Source of the DNA: Mactromeris polynyma | Lineage: Eukaryota > Mollusca > Bivalvia > Venerida > Mactridae | Direction: 5' to 3' | Assembly: GCA_032209605.1 (NCBI GenBank) | Contig: JASFXZ010000001.1 | Coordinates: 44,334,619-44,398,618, forward strand | Length of the DNA: 64,000 nucleotides | Shown here: piece after piece, positions 34,484 to 49,300 of the stretch | Position numbering within the stretch: position 1 is the stretch's first letter | Layout: each line of letters starts with the position of its first letter | The notes under the pieces: model-generated | Told to the model about the DNA's origin: nothing | Database searches by the model: none | Seen by the model: only the letters and a program-made list of their open reading frames with translations | Program-made: the position numbers and the translations under genes

Positions 34484-37256
34484 ATGGAATCGCAAGAGTC
34501 TAGCTCTACTACGTCTTCGGTAAGTATGTGTTTTTTTGTATACAAAAGAAAATACGAAAACTTAGATTTTGTTTATAATATTTGTCGTGAAACTTATTAC
34601 CTATCGAAGATTATAATTGTTCGATCGTCTATTATTGACAAGACAATTTGCGCTAAGTGGGGGTCATCTCAAAACGATTTCTGTTCGTAACAATATGACG
34701 TAGCATATGACGTAGCGGACTTCGACCCGTATACTGCCGATCAGATGTTTGACTGCCCGGTTTTACTTTTTGTAAAACTAGCTCATTATTGACGTACGAA
34801 TTATAACTTTGGTTACTCCTGTATTTAACAAAATGTGGATATACTGTCATGATTGACCAGCATAGATCTAGATAGATCTGCAAGGTTTTGACAATATTTG
34901 ATCAGTAGATTCTGTTAAAAAAGAAATTGCTTAACTTTGTAAGGGACATACATGTATGCAACTTGGTACGATCTACCAGATATGGAAAAATGTGGATAAT
35001 ATGGAGGGCATGCTTTTGTTGTTATCGCATTCAAAATTCGCTGTGGCAATCAAGAATGGCCATGTTCATGCATTATTAGTTTTCAAGGGGTGCAAATAAC
35101 ATGTACTTGCATCTAGTTAAAACCCATCTCTGTTTATAACCAATAATTAGTATGTTGAAAATTAAACATTAGACATACAAATGAAGGAATCAAAAGTAGA
35201 AAGAGTGCCTGATCCGATGTAGGCCTTTAACTCGGGACCCCCTAAACACTAGTATATGGCGCTCTACCGACTGAGCCAACCATCTTACCCCACACCATTA
35301 TACTCCTCCCACTTCCAGCATTTGAGGCTCAACCACCTTTAGCCATCAAACAACACTGCCACCATTGAAGTAAATCAAGGAAAATGCGCATGTGGGGCTC
35401 GAACTAGCAAACCCCTGAACACTAGTATGGCGCTCTGTACCATCTAACCCACACCACTAAATGAAGGTCTGATATTTATTGACACTCGAGTGTTTTTTTG
35501 AAATGGCCAATAGGTTGGTTCAGCTACTGTGTGAATGGATTCTGTTGTCAGTTGAGATATTACAGACAATTGGTCACTAATATCTTTTTGACTTTGAAAT
35601 ACTTCAGTCAGTGCATTTAATTAATAAATTATTTAATTTACAGGACAATACAACACTTGATTACAGTTTTGATTTGCCAGTGAGAGGGCGGAGAGGTGTT
35701 AGAGGGGGATGTGTGACGAAGAGAGGAAGGGGTAGAGGAGGTAGCGTGAGGGGAAAGAGAAAGCAGAGGGGCAAACGACTAGGTGTTGGGGATGCTGAGC
35801 GACTCCGAGAGTTGGCAGAAAATAAGAAGCGACGTGCTAATGTAAGTGTTACTATTTGAACAAGCATATGAGTGTGACTGCTATAATAATTAATGTATCA
35901 TGATAAGGGAGGCACAGTGGTCGAAGAGTAGAGCATCCGACTCCTGATCCAAAGGTCGCGAATTCGAGCTGCGCAATGAGCTGGGTTTCATTACAAACTT
36001 CACAAGCCCTAAATTTGGTGCGGGTACTGGTTGGTAGCCAGGAAGCAGTCATTAAGTGAGATAAGTGTAAGTTGTAAGAATTTGTTTCACAATCTATGTA
36101 AAACAAATCAGTTTTAAATATAAGATGATATTCTTCAAAGGTGTTGATTGCATTACTGAAAATGGTTGTGTATAAGGCCCTGTCAACTACATGTATATAA
36201 TTTTTTGGAAGTTTCAATTATTTTCCAATTTTGAGTTATTATGTCTCCCTCTCTCCCACTGTTTTTGACTTCCGTGTCTGTCTGTCCATCTGTCTGTCCG
36301 TCCGTCCATTTGTATATTGTCAGCAGTGAATGAATATTGGGAAGAAGTTGCATTTTTTTGGCATTCCTGCTTGATTTTATTGGAGATTTTGTTTAATAAT
36401 TTCAGGAACTAGTTGATAAACTAGATGAACTTGAAGCGAAAGAGATATTAAGAAAGGTAGCACAGAAGATGCCATCTGTGCTGCTGGACATTTCTGCAAC
36501 CTTATCCCGGCAGCATGCACCAGAACCTGAACCATCAGGTAGCCAAGACTGGCCGTCTTGGTGCATCTGCCAAAGGTGCAGAGAAATGCCCACTGACAGA
36601 GAGAATGTGTGTTGTGGAATGAGACCAAACCTGTGCTCAAGTGTTCAGCCTGTAAGATCTATATCATAGTGGTTAACATTTTATAATCTAATGTACGACT
36701 TGATCAAACTACTAAGGTGTATTGTAACGAGTTCAGCAGTACGTTTGCTTGAAGTTGTAGACGGCATACAACATATATGGTTACTGACCCTTTACTTTGC
36801 CATCTACTTTACTTTGAATCACAAAATGCTGGTGTTAGTGTCGGCACTTGAACATGGAATTATTGAGCTCATTTTGTCTGTCAACAAAAAACGGTTCATC
36901 ACAGCGAAAAATATTTTGTGCGCATGTATTGATATACTGCTGGATGCAACTATCCCACTGGTTCTAACTGTTACCATTGATTTATATTTCAGGAGATGGA
37001 ACTCTTTATACTTGACGAAATGGCATTGCATTTGTCCATGCTATACAGAGATGATGTGTTGGCTCTAGGTGCAGTTGACGAGGAAAACATCAACAAAAGT
37101 TACCGTCATGCTGCATACAGAGCCTATATTTTACACGAGTATGGGCGGTTGACAGTCAGTGATCGGAGGGTAGTGCCTTCATGTGTAACATGGAAAGTAA
37201 GGGACAGATATCCATCTCAAGATGGTTCATATGTTGGTTTTAAACCCACTCTTTGA
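34484..37256 (+). CDS. P2X7 C-terminal ballast-domain protein, transposon-encoded
   Basis: Four exons (34484-34519, 35644-35841, 36406-36651, 36993-37256), all in phase 0 with GT-AG introns, give 247 residues. Residues 1-35 are Ser/Thr-rich then acidic. Residues 36-75 are strongly basic with Arg-Gly runs (KRGRGRGG, GKRKQRGKR), suggesting nucleic-acid binding and nuclear location. Residues 76-100 are likely helical. The rest is the P2X7 tail (ballast) domain: WCICQRC, then NVCC and NLC (Cys 131, 133, 136, 147, 148, 155), RHAAYRAYILHEYGRL, RRVVPSC (Cys 224), and the ending RDRYPSQDGSYVGFKPTL. In P2X7 these cysteines coordinate zinc and the domain binds guanine nucleotide. No channel segments are present. 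An ATG in a good context (gtcATGG) starts 247 bp from the element's end. The length is complete and no lesion is seen. Confidence 0.85.
35215..35455 (-). mobile_element. tRNA-headed SINE-like fragments (two)
   Basis: The minus strand of 35215-35290 reads ggttggctcagtcggtagag ... actagtgtttagggggtccc, a tRNA-like A box (TGGCTCAGTCGGTAGAG) with its downstream part. A shorter relative follows at 35395-35455. It lies in intron 1 of the ballast-domain gene. A third relative is at 61500-61560. Confidence 0.55.
35905..36065 (+). mobile_element. tRNA-derived SINE fragment
   Basis: ggcacagtggtcgaagagta gagc ... ggtcgcgaattcgagc is a tRNA-like head with A-box and B-box remnants. It is followed by body sequence in intron 2 of the ballast-domain gene. 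Confidence 0.55.
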
Positions 37257-37994
37257 AAAAATTATCCACTTGGTATATCCAGCTCGCAACTGACGAGGAT
37301 CAATTCACTTTATAAATATTTTGTTTCATTCTTCAAAGGCATGTATTCCGTCAGCTACCCTACATATTTTTAATTTAACAATATCAGATTAATATGCAGT
37401 ATCCTCCGATCACACTGTGAACCACTCATAGTCATATTATACACTATCATCATTCATAACAAGAGCTGTCGAGTTGAGCAAATGTCAATGAGCATGACTT
37501 CCATTCTCTCCATTCATTGTACAAGACCGGCATTTTGATTCATATAGCCATTTTTGTAATTCGACAGTTTCAGCTTCTAACAAGAAATCGTATATAATTA
37601 TGCTATTTTAAAAAAAATATTTTAACTGTTTCTATGGATTCATGTAGAAGTGTTTTGTTGCTTCATTTTCTGTATAAAAATTGTGGATGTTAGCATATAA
37701 ATGTCTGTTTACTGCTTATATGAAAACATCTAAACTTTGTTGAGGTTATATTCAATGTGAACATTATGGATTTTATGTGTATGTTTTCTTGAAAATTCTA
37801 ATGAAGTACTGCTTCAAGTTGACCTGATGGTTTCATACATTCATTTCTTTGTATTCATACATATAATGTCTGTAAATGGAATTTCTTGTTTTTGTACAAA
37901 ATGAAATATTCTTCAATTGAACCTAATGTGAATTTACTCTGAAATCAACATGACATTGTAATTTTAAGAATTGAAGTGTTGAGAAATATTTGCA

Positions 37995-38000
37995 AATAAA
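37995..38000 (+). terminator. Candidate polyadenylation signal of the ballast-domain gene
   Basis: AATAAA lies 739 bp after the stop, in AT-rich 3-prime sequence. Another near 38485 overlaps an AATAAA on the other strand (38494-38499), which could serve the transposase gene. Confidence 0.35.
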
Positions 38001-40049
38001 GTCATTCCAACTAAACATGCGACATGATTGAAGAATTTCCATTTCATATTTTGACAAAATTCGTTCCTTTATAAATATGGTAAAACATTAGATCCTGTTA
38101 ATCTACGATACAAATGTGTGTGGTTGTTTATAATTATTTGTGTAGGTTTTACACACAAAATAAATGTCCAATTGTATGTACATGCCTTAGCTTTTGTTTT
38201 TTTACAGTTTTCTTGTAACTTATACAAATCGGCCTTGGCTCTATAGTCAGCATGAAGTGGTTAGCCAAGCAGAAGAAAATTAACCAATTAGTGTTGAAAC
38301 AAATTTTACGTATGGGACATTACACATTATGCTCTCGTTTTCTGTCATATGATACAAATGTATTATATGTAATAAAACCCTGCTATTCATACCAGATGTG
38401 AGAATACTCATTTGCAAAAAAGAAGAGATCAAATGTCAGGAAATACCAACCGAGCCATAACAAAACATTTTTGCATTTATGGAGCAATAAACTTTTATTC
38501 CATAAATCTTAAAAAACAAGAAATCTGTCAATATTTAACAGTCATAGGCTAACAACAATCACATCTTATATGGTAAACTACATTAGGTTTATGATACAGA
38601 GAAGTTTTCTTTGTGAACATTTCACAATCCAACAAATATTTCAACTTGATATTGCTATTGGTTGACCTTGTACATAGTAATACAGAAAGAGATAAAGTGA
38701 AAAATAACTGAAATCCAAGTTTACATATTTCTTAGTGTACAGTCAGTCCTCTTTCATTCAAATGCATCAGGTCCGAAATTTCAAATAAAATAATATGATT
38801 TTCGAAAAGCCCATTTCAATTTTGATGTGCATAACTATATACATCGGGACCCGATATTCATTTCGGACAATTCGGATAGAAGGTTGTCGAAAAAACTATG
38901 TCTGACTGTAATGAAGCAGGAATAATTGTACAGCAATTGTACTAAACAAATGACACAAACTACAAGTACTTTAAAGAAAATTACATCTCTAAAGACTAGG
39001 GCTTGATACGCTACGTAATAGTCTGCAAGCTCAAACATTATAATTATACACTATGTCCCTTTCGCCGTTGTTTTTGATAAGAATAATTTAGCTACATACA
39101 CGGTATAATACTCAAGTTACCCTACATACTTTCCTACAACACACCCACTTTGAAATCTCTGAACAATCTCGGGCGAGGGTCCTCAATAATCTTTCCTGTA
39201 GTTATTTCAAAATCGAATGGGTGGTTTCGGAAATGCAGCTTTTTAAAAAAACCACTGTATACATAATGGGAATGAGTCCATGCCCTCCTTAGCGGACATG
39301 TTTTGGGTATTGCAATAATCTGGCCAAAAGCCTGTGTAATGAATATTTGTATCTCAAAATATACTTTATAGTACATTGTCAAAAGCAAGTGACAGAAACC
39401 CATAGTTGCCATGTTTTGTGAATATTTAACATAATCTGAACAGTCATTGTATCAAGTTGTATGAAGGAACGTTGCAATCAAATTACAGGAAGATCAGACC
39501 AGTTATCTCTCAAAAGAATTCTCATAAGAGGTTGAAGTTGTTCCTTCATGTGACCATCTGACCCTATTTTCGACTTACCAAATATAACAATCTGTATGGA
39601 AGACAACACAAAGAAGCACAGTGAGTGATCACAAAAGCTCAACCTGAGAACATGCACTTTTGAGCTGAGTGCAAAAATGAACTATATGAATACCATAAAA
39701 CAGTCGTAAAACGAAAATGTATTATGATAATGAAATAAGTAAAGCTGAATAATCATAAATCCGTCGCATAAAAACTCTATCAATATTCCAAAATGCATTG
39801 GGTCTATGCCTACTCTCTCGTGTATGAGGAAGAACAATTATACAATGTTTCATGGCTATGGTTATGTAATTGTACAAAAATAGGAAACATGTTATATAAA
39901 TTATAAAAAATAAAATTCAGGCAGCACACACAGTCGACAATTATCACTTTGTTACTTAACACAACAGAAACAACATACAATCTGTCTTACACCAACTGAA
40001 AATACTATACAAAATGGTTGTAAAATATTGTTTCTGTTTCAATAACAAA
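38001..40049. other. Spacer between the two convergent transposon genes
   Basis: No exon can be supported between the end of the ballast-domain gene and the last transposase exon. Confidence 0.5.
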
Positions 40050-40374
40050 AGAGAGTGAACGCCACATACATAAGACAGTGCTTTTTCACACAGACCTCTA
40101 GGAAACAACAATCCATGAAACACAAGGCATTTAAAGGAGGCTCAATGGTACATACATAAGGGAACAGACGTGCAAGGAATTGCCATACTGGATAACTAGG
40201 ACAATCAAAGGGGGATTTAATGGATGGAATACATCACAGGACAAGTCAAGACAGCTGGCAACGATAGGCCGAAACTTGGGAGAAAATAACATATGTGATA
40301 GAATTGCACAGGGGAAAGGGAAATTTAACATACAGTTAGAAATAATAACAAATAGAAATAATAAGAAGTCGCAA
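40050..40374 (+). mobile_element. Short interspersed repeat, copy 1
   Basis: It shares sequence with 55990-56166 (gccatatacacaagacagtg, aacaacaatcca, gaaacac/aaacataaggca) and with 58500-58910 (atggatggaatacatca, gacaagtcaagacagctggc, ccgaaa, aacacaaataga). It ends beside the transposase stop codon at 40375. The family has no tRNA head that I can see. Confidence 0.7.
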
Positions 40375-43300
40375 TTATTCTGTACTAGTTGAGGGTCTTG
40401 GCCATTTTTCCAGTCGAGACTGATATTTCCTTACAATGTCTTCTGTGGGAGGTGGTGATGATGGAGCAATGGTGCTCGACATCCTCCTTGGATCATCTGG
40501 TTCCTGAACTACATGTCTACTTATAGGCTGTTCTTTGTGGTGTGCTGTATACGTATTGACAATTTGTAGCATTATTTCGGGAATGTATTCATATGTTTTT
40601 GGAACTTTCACAAACTTGAAGGTCCAGTGATTCGCTGCTTTTGAAAATGTCCTACTGTAGCTACAAAGAAAATTATAAAAGTAACTTTTGAAGACATTAA
40701 CACCAATGACTACCTGTAATTACATATAGTGAAAAAGAATTATACACAACTTCGAGAATGAAATTCAAATAGTAAAACCCACATAAATATTATTCAGGGA
40801 TAAGAATGATCACTGGCAAAACTGACAACAACTGCAACTAGAGGGTCGTGATCAAAGTTTTTAATTTCGAACAGGTTTAGAATATCACTATGATTATAAT
40901 GTAAACATTTCTGGAAAGAAGATTTTTGGAAGTTTCCACCATATACATTCAGTGAAAATGGCCCTGCTCCCCATTGTTTTTATTAATTCAATTTTGTTGA
41001 CAATCAAAACCCTAAGATTTTTGTAGAACCACGAAGTATTAGTATATAAAGTTTTCTTGTAATTTCAAGTACGTAAATGAACCAATACTTTTAGTTTTTT
41101 TAGTGCATAAAACTTTCTCGTGACCAACACTATGCATACTTACTATGTCTCTCCGTTCTTGTTTTTTCTAAGAGGTCTATCAATGTGATACATGTAGTCA
41201 ATAGCAGCCAAGTATGACCTGCATCTATACACTGGAAACCTGAATGATAGAAAATAGTAAATCTTTTAAATTTGCTACACATACTAGTTTACTGTTACAG
41301 TGTAAACAATATGTCAAAAGGCAACGTCAAGCCAGCTAATTGTCAAAAGATGTAGAGAATAGGGATATATAATGCTGTAAATTGCACATCTATTTTATTT
41401 ATTCCCAAAGTAATGGTCCAGACGAAATCAAACAGATGTTGTGACCAGTATGTCAAGCCCACAGCAGCGGGTCAAACAAACCTTGTGCCGAAAAAACTGA
41501 TGGTAATAATCTGTAGATGGTGTGTTCATCATAATGGAAATATCAGTTATTATCAAATTCAGGAGGAGAGTGTTTGCTAACATTTAGATAAGGACATGCT
41601 GACAAAAATGCTTAATATTTTTTTGAAATAAACAGTATTTGGGTGTTCTCATAAGATTTACTACTTTATAATAAAAACTTACGAAAAGCCATGTCTCTTT
41701 GATGCATACATGAGCAGATGATTGTTGAACGACTCAAGTTCTGATGTTGTCCTGTCAAAAAACAAACAAATTGAAGAATAAATACCTCCAAGCTAAAACT
41801 AAAGCCTGCGACTAATACTGCAATACATACGTTTTGGAAATACGTTAATGCAGAAACTGCATAAAAATGAAACGCCAAAACATTCTCCAAACCGAAGACT
41901 TCTATATCCTGTCTAGTATCTTCTCAAATAATGAAAATCAAGCAAATTTATCATTATAAGTGATAATGTAAGAAATGAATTATGCATACAATTCTTTAAA
42001 AAGCAAAATAATGTTTATAAAGTGATTTCTTACTGGCATGTAACATAATGGTGAAGCCCGTTTGTAAATCTTCTGTCGGTAATCACCTTCCTTAGTGCAG
42101 CCATTTCTGACCCTTGTGGATGAAGCCATTCTTTAGCTCTGACTTCATCTTCTCTAATTGGCTCATGGTCACATGCTCCAAGAGCCCATTCATGTTTATT
42201 AGTGCAATGGTGCATCACCGAAAATAACTTGTCCTGCAATGTTACATAATATTGTATAAGTTTCAAGTGAAGTTATGGTTATGATTTGATTGAACACACA
42301 ATCTATTTATGATATGAAACAATACATAGTGACCACTATGATCTTGATAAACAAAGCTAAAAACAGGTAAGCATAAGATAGTGAACAATAATTTATAGCA
42401 ATGCTATATTTCCTCCCAACTCCAGAAGAAAATGATAATTAGTATTAGTAATACTTGCCTTTGACTTTATTACTCATAACAAAAATTCTTTTATAAGCAC
42501 AACTGGTTCTGCTTTGGACAGAAATACAATACATCATTTTAACTAGAGGGCCTTGATATTCTCTAAACTGGGGCCATGATCACCCTCGATTGCTCTACTG
42601 TACCCAGAAAGTACTTGGAGACCACAAGGATTTGATCCTGTAACATATGGTTTTTGACCCAACATGAGTTGCTATAAATCATGACATACATTTTATTAAG
42701 CCAAATATTTTGGTGAGATTTCATGTTGCACTGGTTGAAAATGCGAGTCCATAAGGACTTCCTATGATATGACCATGTGACCTACTTTTAGACACCACAT
42801 AACACAGTACCAAACTGTACTTACATTTTATAAGACAAACATTCTGATCAAGTTGCATGTAGCTCAGACAGAAATTGTGGCCTTCAGAGAATTCACAAGG
42901 ATTGTCCATGCTTTGATCTGAGACATAGTTTTTGACCCTAGTGACCCAGTACTAAACTTGATTTGTATTTCGGTATGACTTTCATTCTAACTAAGGATCA
43001 TGGAGATCAGGTACAAGAGTGTGGTCTCTGTAAATTAAATTTTGATGACAACAGACACAGGCTACAATTATCATAAAAAACACGGTGAAATACCTTTAAC
43101 AGCAAAGTGTCACCATTACAATGCTCTGCACTGTAGTAGAAGTGATTTGTGATGTCAGACACCCAAGGTTTAAGGAGCTGGTTTCCTTTCTCATTTGCTA
43201 CCTGTAATATACAATAACAATAATCTATTAACATTGTTTTTGTGTCTTGTGTCTTTTTTGCCTTGCCTATTGTTAGCATGTATGAATGAGGGGCAGTAAT

Positions 43301-46300
43301 TAGTACATGTATTAGGAGTGTTCATGTTTTATGTTTCCATATGCTGAAGGGGTGGCTGCACACCTCACACTTTGTATGTGGCATTTCTTGCTGACTTATT
43401 TTCGGTTTGGTTCATACTTCATTTTTACTGATATTCTGGTAAAAAGACACTACCAGTATGTTTATAAAGAACTAAAAGATTGTTTTATTGTGTAATAGCA
43501 ACGCATAAAGGACAAACAATCAAAATTGTAAGTTCACAAACACAGTCACATTTTGTTATACCAGGGTACTTACAGCACATAATTTCTTTCCCATGTTCTT
43601 TGCACCATGCCACATATCCCAGCTGTGTTTAACACCAGGAAACTGGTTTTCTGTAAAAAAAGGGTATTTTTAACATCGTTCATACAGATCTTCCATTTTC
43701 AAGTACTTTTTCCCCATTTTCAAGAACTGAAAATGTAGATTTTTTCGGTGTAGATAAGAAGGGGTACAGTGTATTTTTATCCCCCTCCCCTAGACAACCA
43801 TCACTGCAGTAGGGATAGAATTACACAGCGTGAGAACTGCTATAAGAGGGCATATAACGTCTAAATACTATCAACTACTCAGCGATAGGCCCTGTCGATA
43901 ATAGCTAATTGTTTTCATCATTGTTCGTTATTTTTTGTCCTTTTTCTATTCAAATCAGTAGGCTTCAAATTCAAGGACTTTTAAAGACATGTGCGGAACT
44001 TATTAATATTTTTGGTGCAGAATTTGAGAAAACAATCTGAAAATGTAAAGTTCTTATGTGCCACCACAAAGTTAATTCATGTGGATGGAAAGGATCGAAA
44101 TTTTCCAGACATAAAATAAGAACAGAAAACAACAACCATTATTTACACATATAACACTACCTACTGCATACAGCATTACATTTAGGAAAATATGAAATAA
44201 AATCAATAAATACTTTCGATAAAGACTTGCACATTAAACAAATAAACCAATTGTGTCCACATGACACTGATGCCACTGCTATGGACTTTTAAGTTGAACA
44301 TTTGTAGATTGTAATAAATATCAAACCATTCCTAGAATGTCAGTGGCTTAAAATTTAACGTTTGAAGGATGAGTTAATAATTCAACTAAAGTGTGAAGGT
44401 ATTTGTAATAAAACTTACTCATTATCGAGGCAATCTGCGTGTGTGCGTCAGTAACCACTTCTACTACATTTACTCCAGCTCCAAGTATGTCAGCCATGGC
44501 TCTTTCAAAACCTTTTGCCTCCATGCGGCCAGACTTCAGCTGGACCTCTCTCTTGTCTATAACTTCCATGGCTAGAATTTTTTTACCATCCTGGTTCATC
44601 ATGGTATACGTACAGAAGTTGGCAGTGTGTCCAGGACTGTCCATTCTTCCATCTCCTACAACAGTACAACATAAACAATCACACATAGGACTTGTATTTA
44701 TAAGAAGGGAGTAGTGCAGATGAAAATACACTTTGTTATAACTAACACCACTATTTACTATAGGCTATGCATACCATCGACTTTTTCTATGATAAAAGTG
44801 ACTTCACCATTGTAAGCAAACCACAGAACCGCACTAATTGAACAATGGTACATTCTGATTCAATATAATAAATTATTATTATAATAAGACACAAATTTAC
44901 ATGTATTTTAAGATATGATTTGTAAAAGCCGCGGCCGTGGTCCAGTGGTTAGCGCGCTGGACTTGAAACCCAGCGATCCGGCTTCAATTCCCAATCGCGG
45001 CAGGTCATACCCTTCCATGAAAATTTGACAAAAATGTTGATTTTCCTTCTCATGAGGAGAAGTTGTCTGCTCCATGTGGAAGGGTAAGTTAGTACTGGTA
45101 AGAATTCAGTCCAGGAAAAACTGGTTAGGTGAACCGGCCGCCGTATATAACTGAAATATCGTTGAGAAACGGCATTAAACCCGATGAAACAAACATGTAA
45201 AAGAACAAATGGAAGTGTTGATATACCTGCTATGACAATTCTTGTGCTCCTGTGTTCTTCCTGTGCTGAGGCTTTCATGTTCTGCCAGTATGTACTTACA
45301 ACAGGGACAACAAAATTGCTCTGTATCTGGTTGAAAGCAGTTTGAGATGGTAAGCCCACCCGAAGAAACTTGAACAGCAGTGCAACTTTGGCATAATTGT
45401 TGCCTGACAAGATGATTGATGCAGCCATCTTAAAATTTCCTAGCATTACCCCATTTGGCAGGACAGGTTGGCTGGACCAGGTGTAGTTTGAATGTGCATT
45501 TTTGCACTCCTGCCATTATCAAGAAAATATTTGTAAGATAAACTATATAAAACTGAAAATTAGATATCACAAAATCTGCCACGTAAATTTCATATACCTA
45601 TTAGGTAACCTAATTATTCTTACATGAACCGAGATAATCAGTACTCAGAACATGACATTGAATGACTTGTTGGCTGGATTATCTTGCATTTCATTTTTTC
45701 TATTAATGAAATTATAAATACAGAGATATCCTGAAAACTACATTGAGTAATAATGTCTGTACAAAGCATGTCTCTAAGTGGATGTTGTGATTGTAGCCAC
45801 GTTTATAGAATTAATATATTTCATATATAAATATATCAAAGTAGATTGAGCTCACAGTAAAACAATAAATGCAACCTTTCATCAAAAACGCACATAAGTA
45901 ATGAAATTTCAGTAAAGGTCAGCATATAAATTATCAAATATTGTTCATCCATTAATTGAACCAAAGATGAGAGCATCATAAGCTGTCTATGTTTACTCTC
46001 AATACTCACAATAATTTTCATTTTAATTATATCATTCTATATGGGAATAAATAACATACCCATCTGAGCTTCCAACCACACCCTTCTGTGCGCCTCTTCA
46101 CCTCAGTTTTTTCTTTGCACTTGGAACAAATGGAACACGGAACAAGGTCTGTCAATCTCTTAAGACATGAAGCTGACACCATCACCATTGGTTCCTCCTC
46201 ATCTGATGGTGTCACATGACATAGACGGATGGTTCCCTTAGATGGAACGTCACTGTCTTCTTTAAGGGTGGTTTCCTCAGATAGAATATCACCGTCTTCG

Positions 46301-49300
46301 TCAAAACCAATGTCATGCACATCAGCGTCCAAATCCATGTCCACAACTAGACCTTCAGGTGGTGCTCTAATGATAATATTGACAACATATATTATGTTAC
46401 CCTTTCAACAGCAATATAATTTACAAAGCAGATATAATAATTTATAATTTGAAAGAAATCAGTTTTGTGCTATACAAGAATCAAAATTATGATATTTTTG
46501 AAAAATGAAATAGTCATTATAACTCAAAAAATGGAAGCACATAAAACAGTAGAAAACAACAAATGTGTCCATAGGACATGATATATGCCGCCACTTAAGC
46601 ATTAAACAAATGATATTATTCTCCTAATAGTTTGTAAATGTGTATCAAAATTACCAAGTGAACAACAGATTAAGGGCCATAACTTTGCACTTACTGGGCC
46701 GAGCCAAACATGAAACCGCATGTGCACAACTACACATGCTGGTGAATATTCCTGTAAAGTTTTGTGAGTCTAGCTGATATACTGTTGGTTTTATGCACGT
46801 CACAAGATTGCATGCTCTGTATGCTATATGATCAATAAGTCAAGAGCGATAACTTTGTACTTACTAGGTGAAGCCAGACATGAAACCCCATGAGTGCAAC
46901 TACACATGCTGAAGAACATTCACTGTAAAGTTTTCAGACGGACAGACAAGGGCAAATTTATATGCCCCCCTTTTAGAGCTGGGACATAAAAACATGATCA
47001 GGGCTCAGCACATTGGACCTGACACAGTCAATGCAATATATTGAAAGGGAATGCAAATAAAATTTCTTTAAAAACAATACAACATGACCTTAAGTTAACC
47101 TCTGACCTATTGCCCTCTTAATTTATAGGGGGTATCTTATTGTCATAACCAGGAGACCTATCAAGATTGAGGACCATACGCCCAAGTGTCACAGATTTCC
47201 TAACAGGAAACCATGTTTCAAGTCAATGCCACCATAACCTTTACCTCTGACTAACTGACCTAAAAATCAGTAAGGTTCATTTACTTGTCACAACCAGCAG
47301 GTCTGTTATAAAGAACAGTTTCAGGACCATATGCTCAAGAGAGTATATTTATATAATGCTATACAGTGCATATTTATTACACCCATTTTTGACGTTTGAC
47401 CTCTAAGTGTGACATTGACCTTTGCACGATGGACACAGACTATTAGTGTGTAAAGCAGAGGTCAATAATAATAAATTATGAGAACGGAACATACCAGCCG
47501 TCAAACTGGTTTAACCAGTCAATCAGGAGTTCTACTGGATCAATATTCTATATCCTGAAAAATAGCCATGTTTTGAGGGACGGAGACAACCATCAGGATC
47601 TCAAGGGCAGCGTTCCTGTAGAGGGGGGGGGGGTGGTAGAGTAATGGTCAAGAGAAGATGTTTTACACCCAAGCCGGCTAAACAAAAACAAATCACTTGA
47701 CAGAAGCAGTGATTACTATAAGGCACTATACTGCCGGGCCTTAATTAATAAAAAAGACTTTAATGAAGACTGACTTACACATTCATGGAAATGTCCCAGT
47801 CAGATGGAATGTATTCTGGATCCTTTTCATCAACCACTTCACCAGCATCTAGCTCTCCATCATCAAATCTACAAATTACAGATAATTGTGATATTGTAAA
47901 CACAAATACTATGACATTAATTTCATGAAATTATTTCTGTTATATATATATATATTATATATATATAGATAAATACACATGATATTTTAGCTATTGCTTG
48001 TGCTGGTTAATATCAATATAGAATGCTGGATGTCCATTTTATCTCCAAAATATGAATATTGCTTAATCTGGTAGTTTGATGCAACTCTGGAGCGGCAATG
48101 ATTGTTGCAACAACACAGTCCTTCTTTACACTGGGGTTCGAACAGCTGAATGTTCTCAATCCTGAAGATTTGCCGGGGTTGGGGGGGGGGGGGGGTGCAA
48201 GCTGCTCTGATAAAAGCTTCAATGCCTCAACATTATCCGATTCAGACGTCTGATGATCTAGACTATTGAAACGCATTCGTACACAAATGTTTCTTACCAG
48301 TCGCGATTCAGAACCTACCCCCTAAGTATTCATCAGATTTACATTGATCTAAAAGTGACCCTGAAGCCACTTACTATGCCACTTACTATGTAACTTACAT
48401 GATACATCCTCAAATGTATTCAAAGAAAGGAAATATTAACAGAAATACACTGTGACACTAAAAGTCTTATTGTTACAACAAAATATCTGTACGTACGAAA
48501 TTTGAAAGGAAGTTTCCAATTCGATTGGACATCTGCTTCCGGTTGGATTAGCTGCCATACTTGTAAATTTGGTCATCCTATTACATTAAAAAATAATACT
48601 GTGTTAAACTAACAAAACTAGCAATGATATGTACATTTGATAACCATTCCTGGCATACAATATATAAAAATGTAAATAACATATTGTTTATCAACTCAAA
48701 TCCACTTACAGTTTTATGAAGAAAATACAAACTTATAACAAGTGAGTGGTTACCAAGCAATACTGGTCATTCTTGTGTTTTAGCATGTTCTGTGAAGAAA
48801 TAAACTGGCTGTTACATATAACTAATATGCAACACTTCCCTGAACAATCAATTCCGCCATTGTCAATGATACAAAACAGTTACAATGAAAAACTGCTAAC
48901 CTTGGTGCATCAACTATGTTGGGTTTGTGGACTTCTTTAGGGGTCGATGTTGATGGTACAGCAAAAGTTCTGTAAAATATTGAAACATGATACATTGTAT
49001 TTGTTCATATATCTGCCAATTGTAGCAGTAATCATCTCTAATGGAGCTGTGTTATAACAATAATCATTATCTGTATCTTACATAACATATTCAGACAAAG
49101 AACATACATGTACATACAAACATACCTACATAAATCCCAATTTTTACCCACTATATTTACACCAATTTAACATATACAAGTATATGTTGTAAACCTTTTT
49201 AGTTTCACATGTTTTTTACATTCCTTGTGCGCTAAATGACCGAAGCTGTCGATGCGCCATAAAACCACATATAAAAAAAATACATAAATTAAAATTACAA

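Noticed and set aside
44935..45005. tRNA-Ser gene
   Set aside because: The long variable arm of tRNA-Ser is missing, the T arm does not pair well, and a SINE body with a typical tail follows.
48013..48276. 87-codon minus-strand frame as a transposase exon
   Set aside because: It contains a homopolymer G run and does not fit the phase-2 chain. Exons 48577-48497 and 47868-47779 join directly in frame without it.
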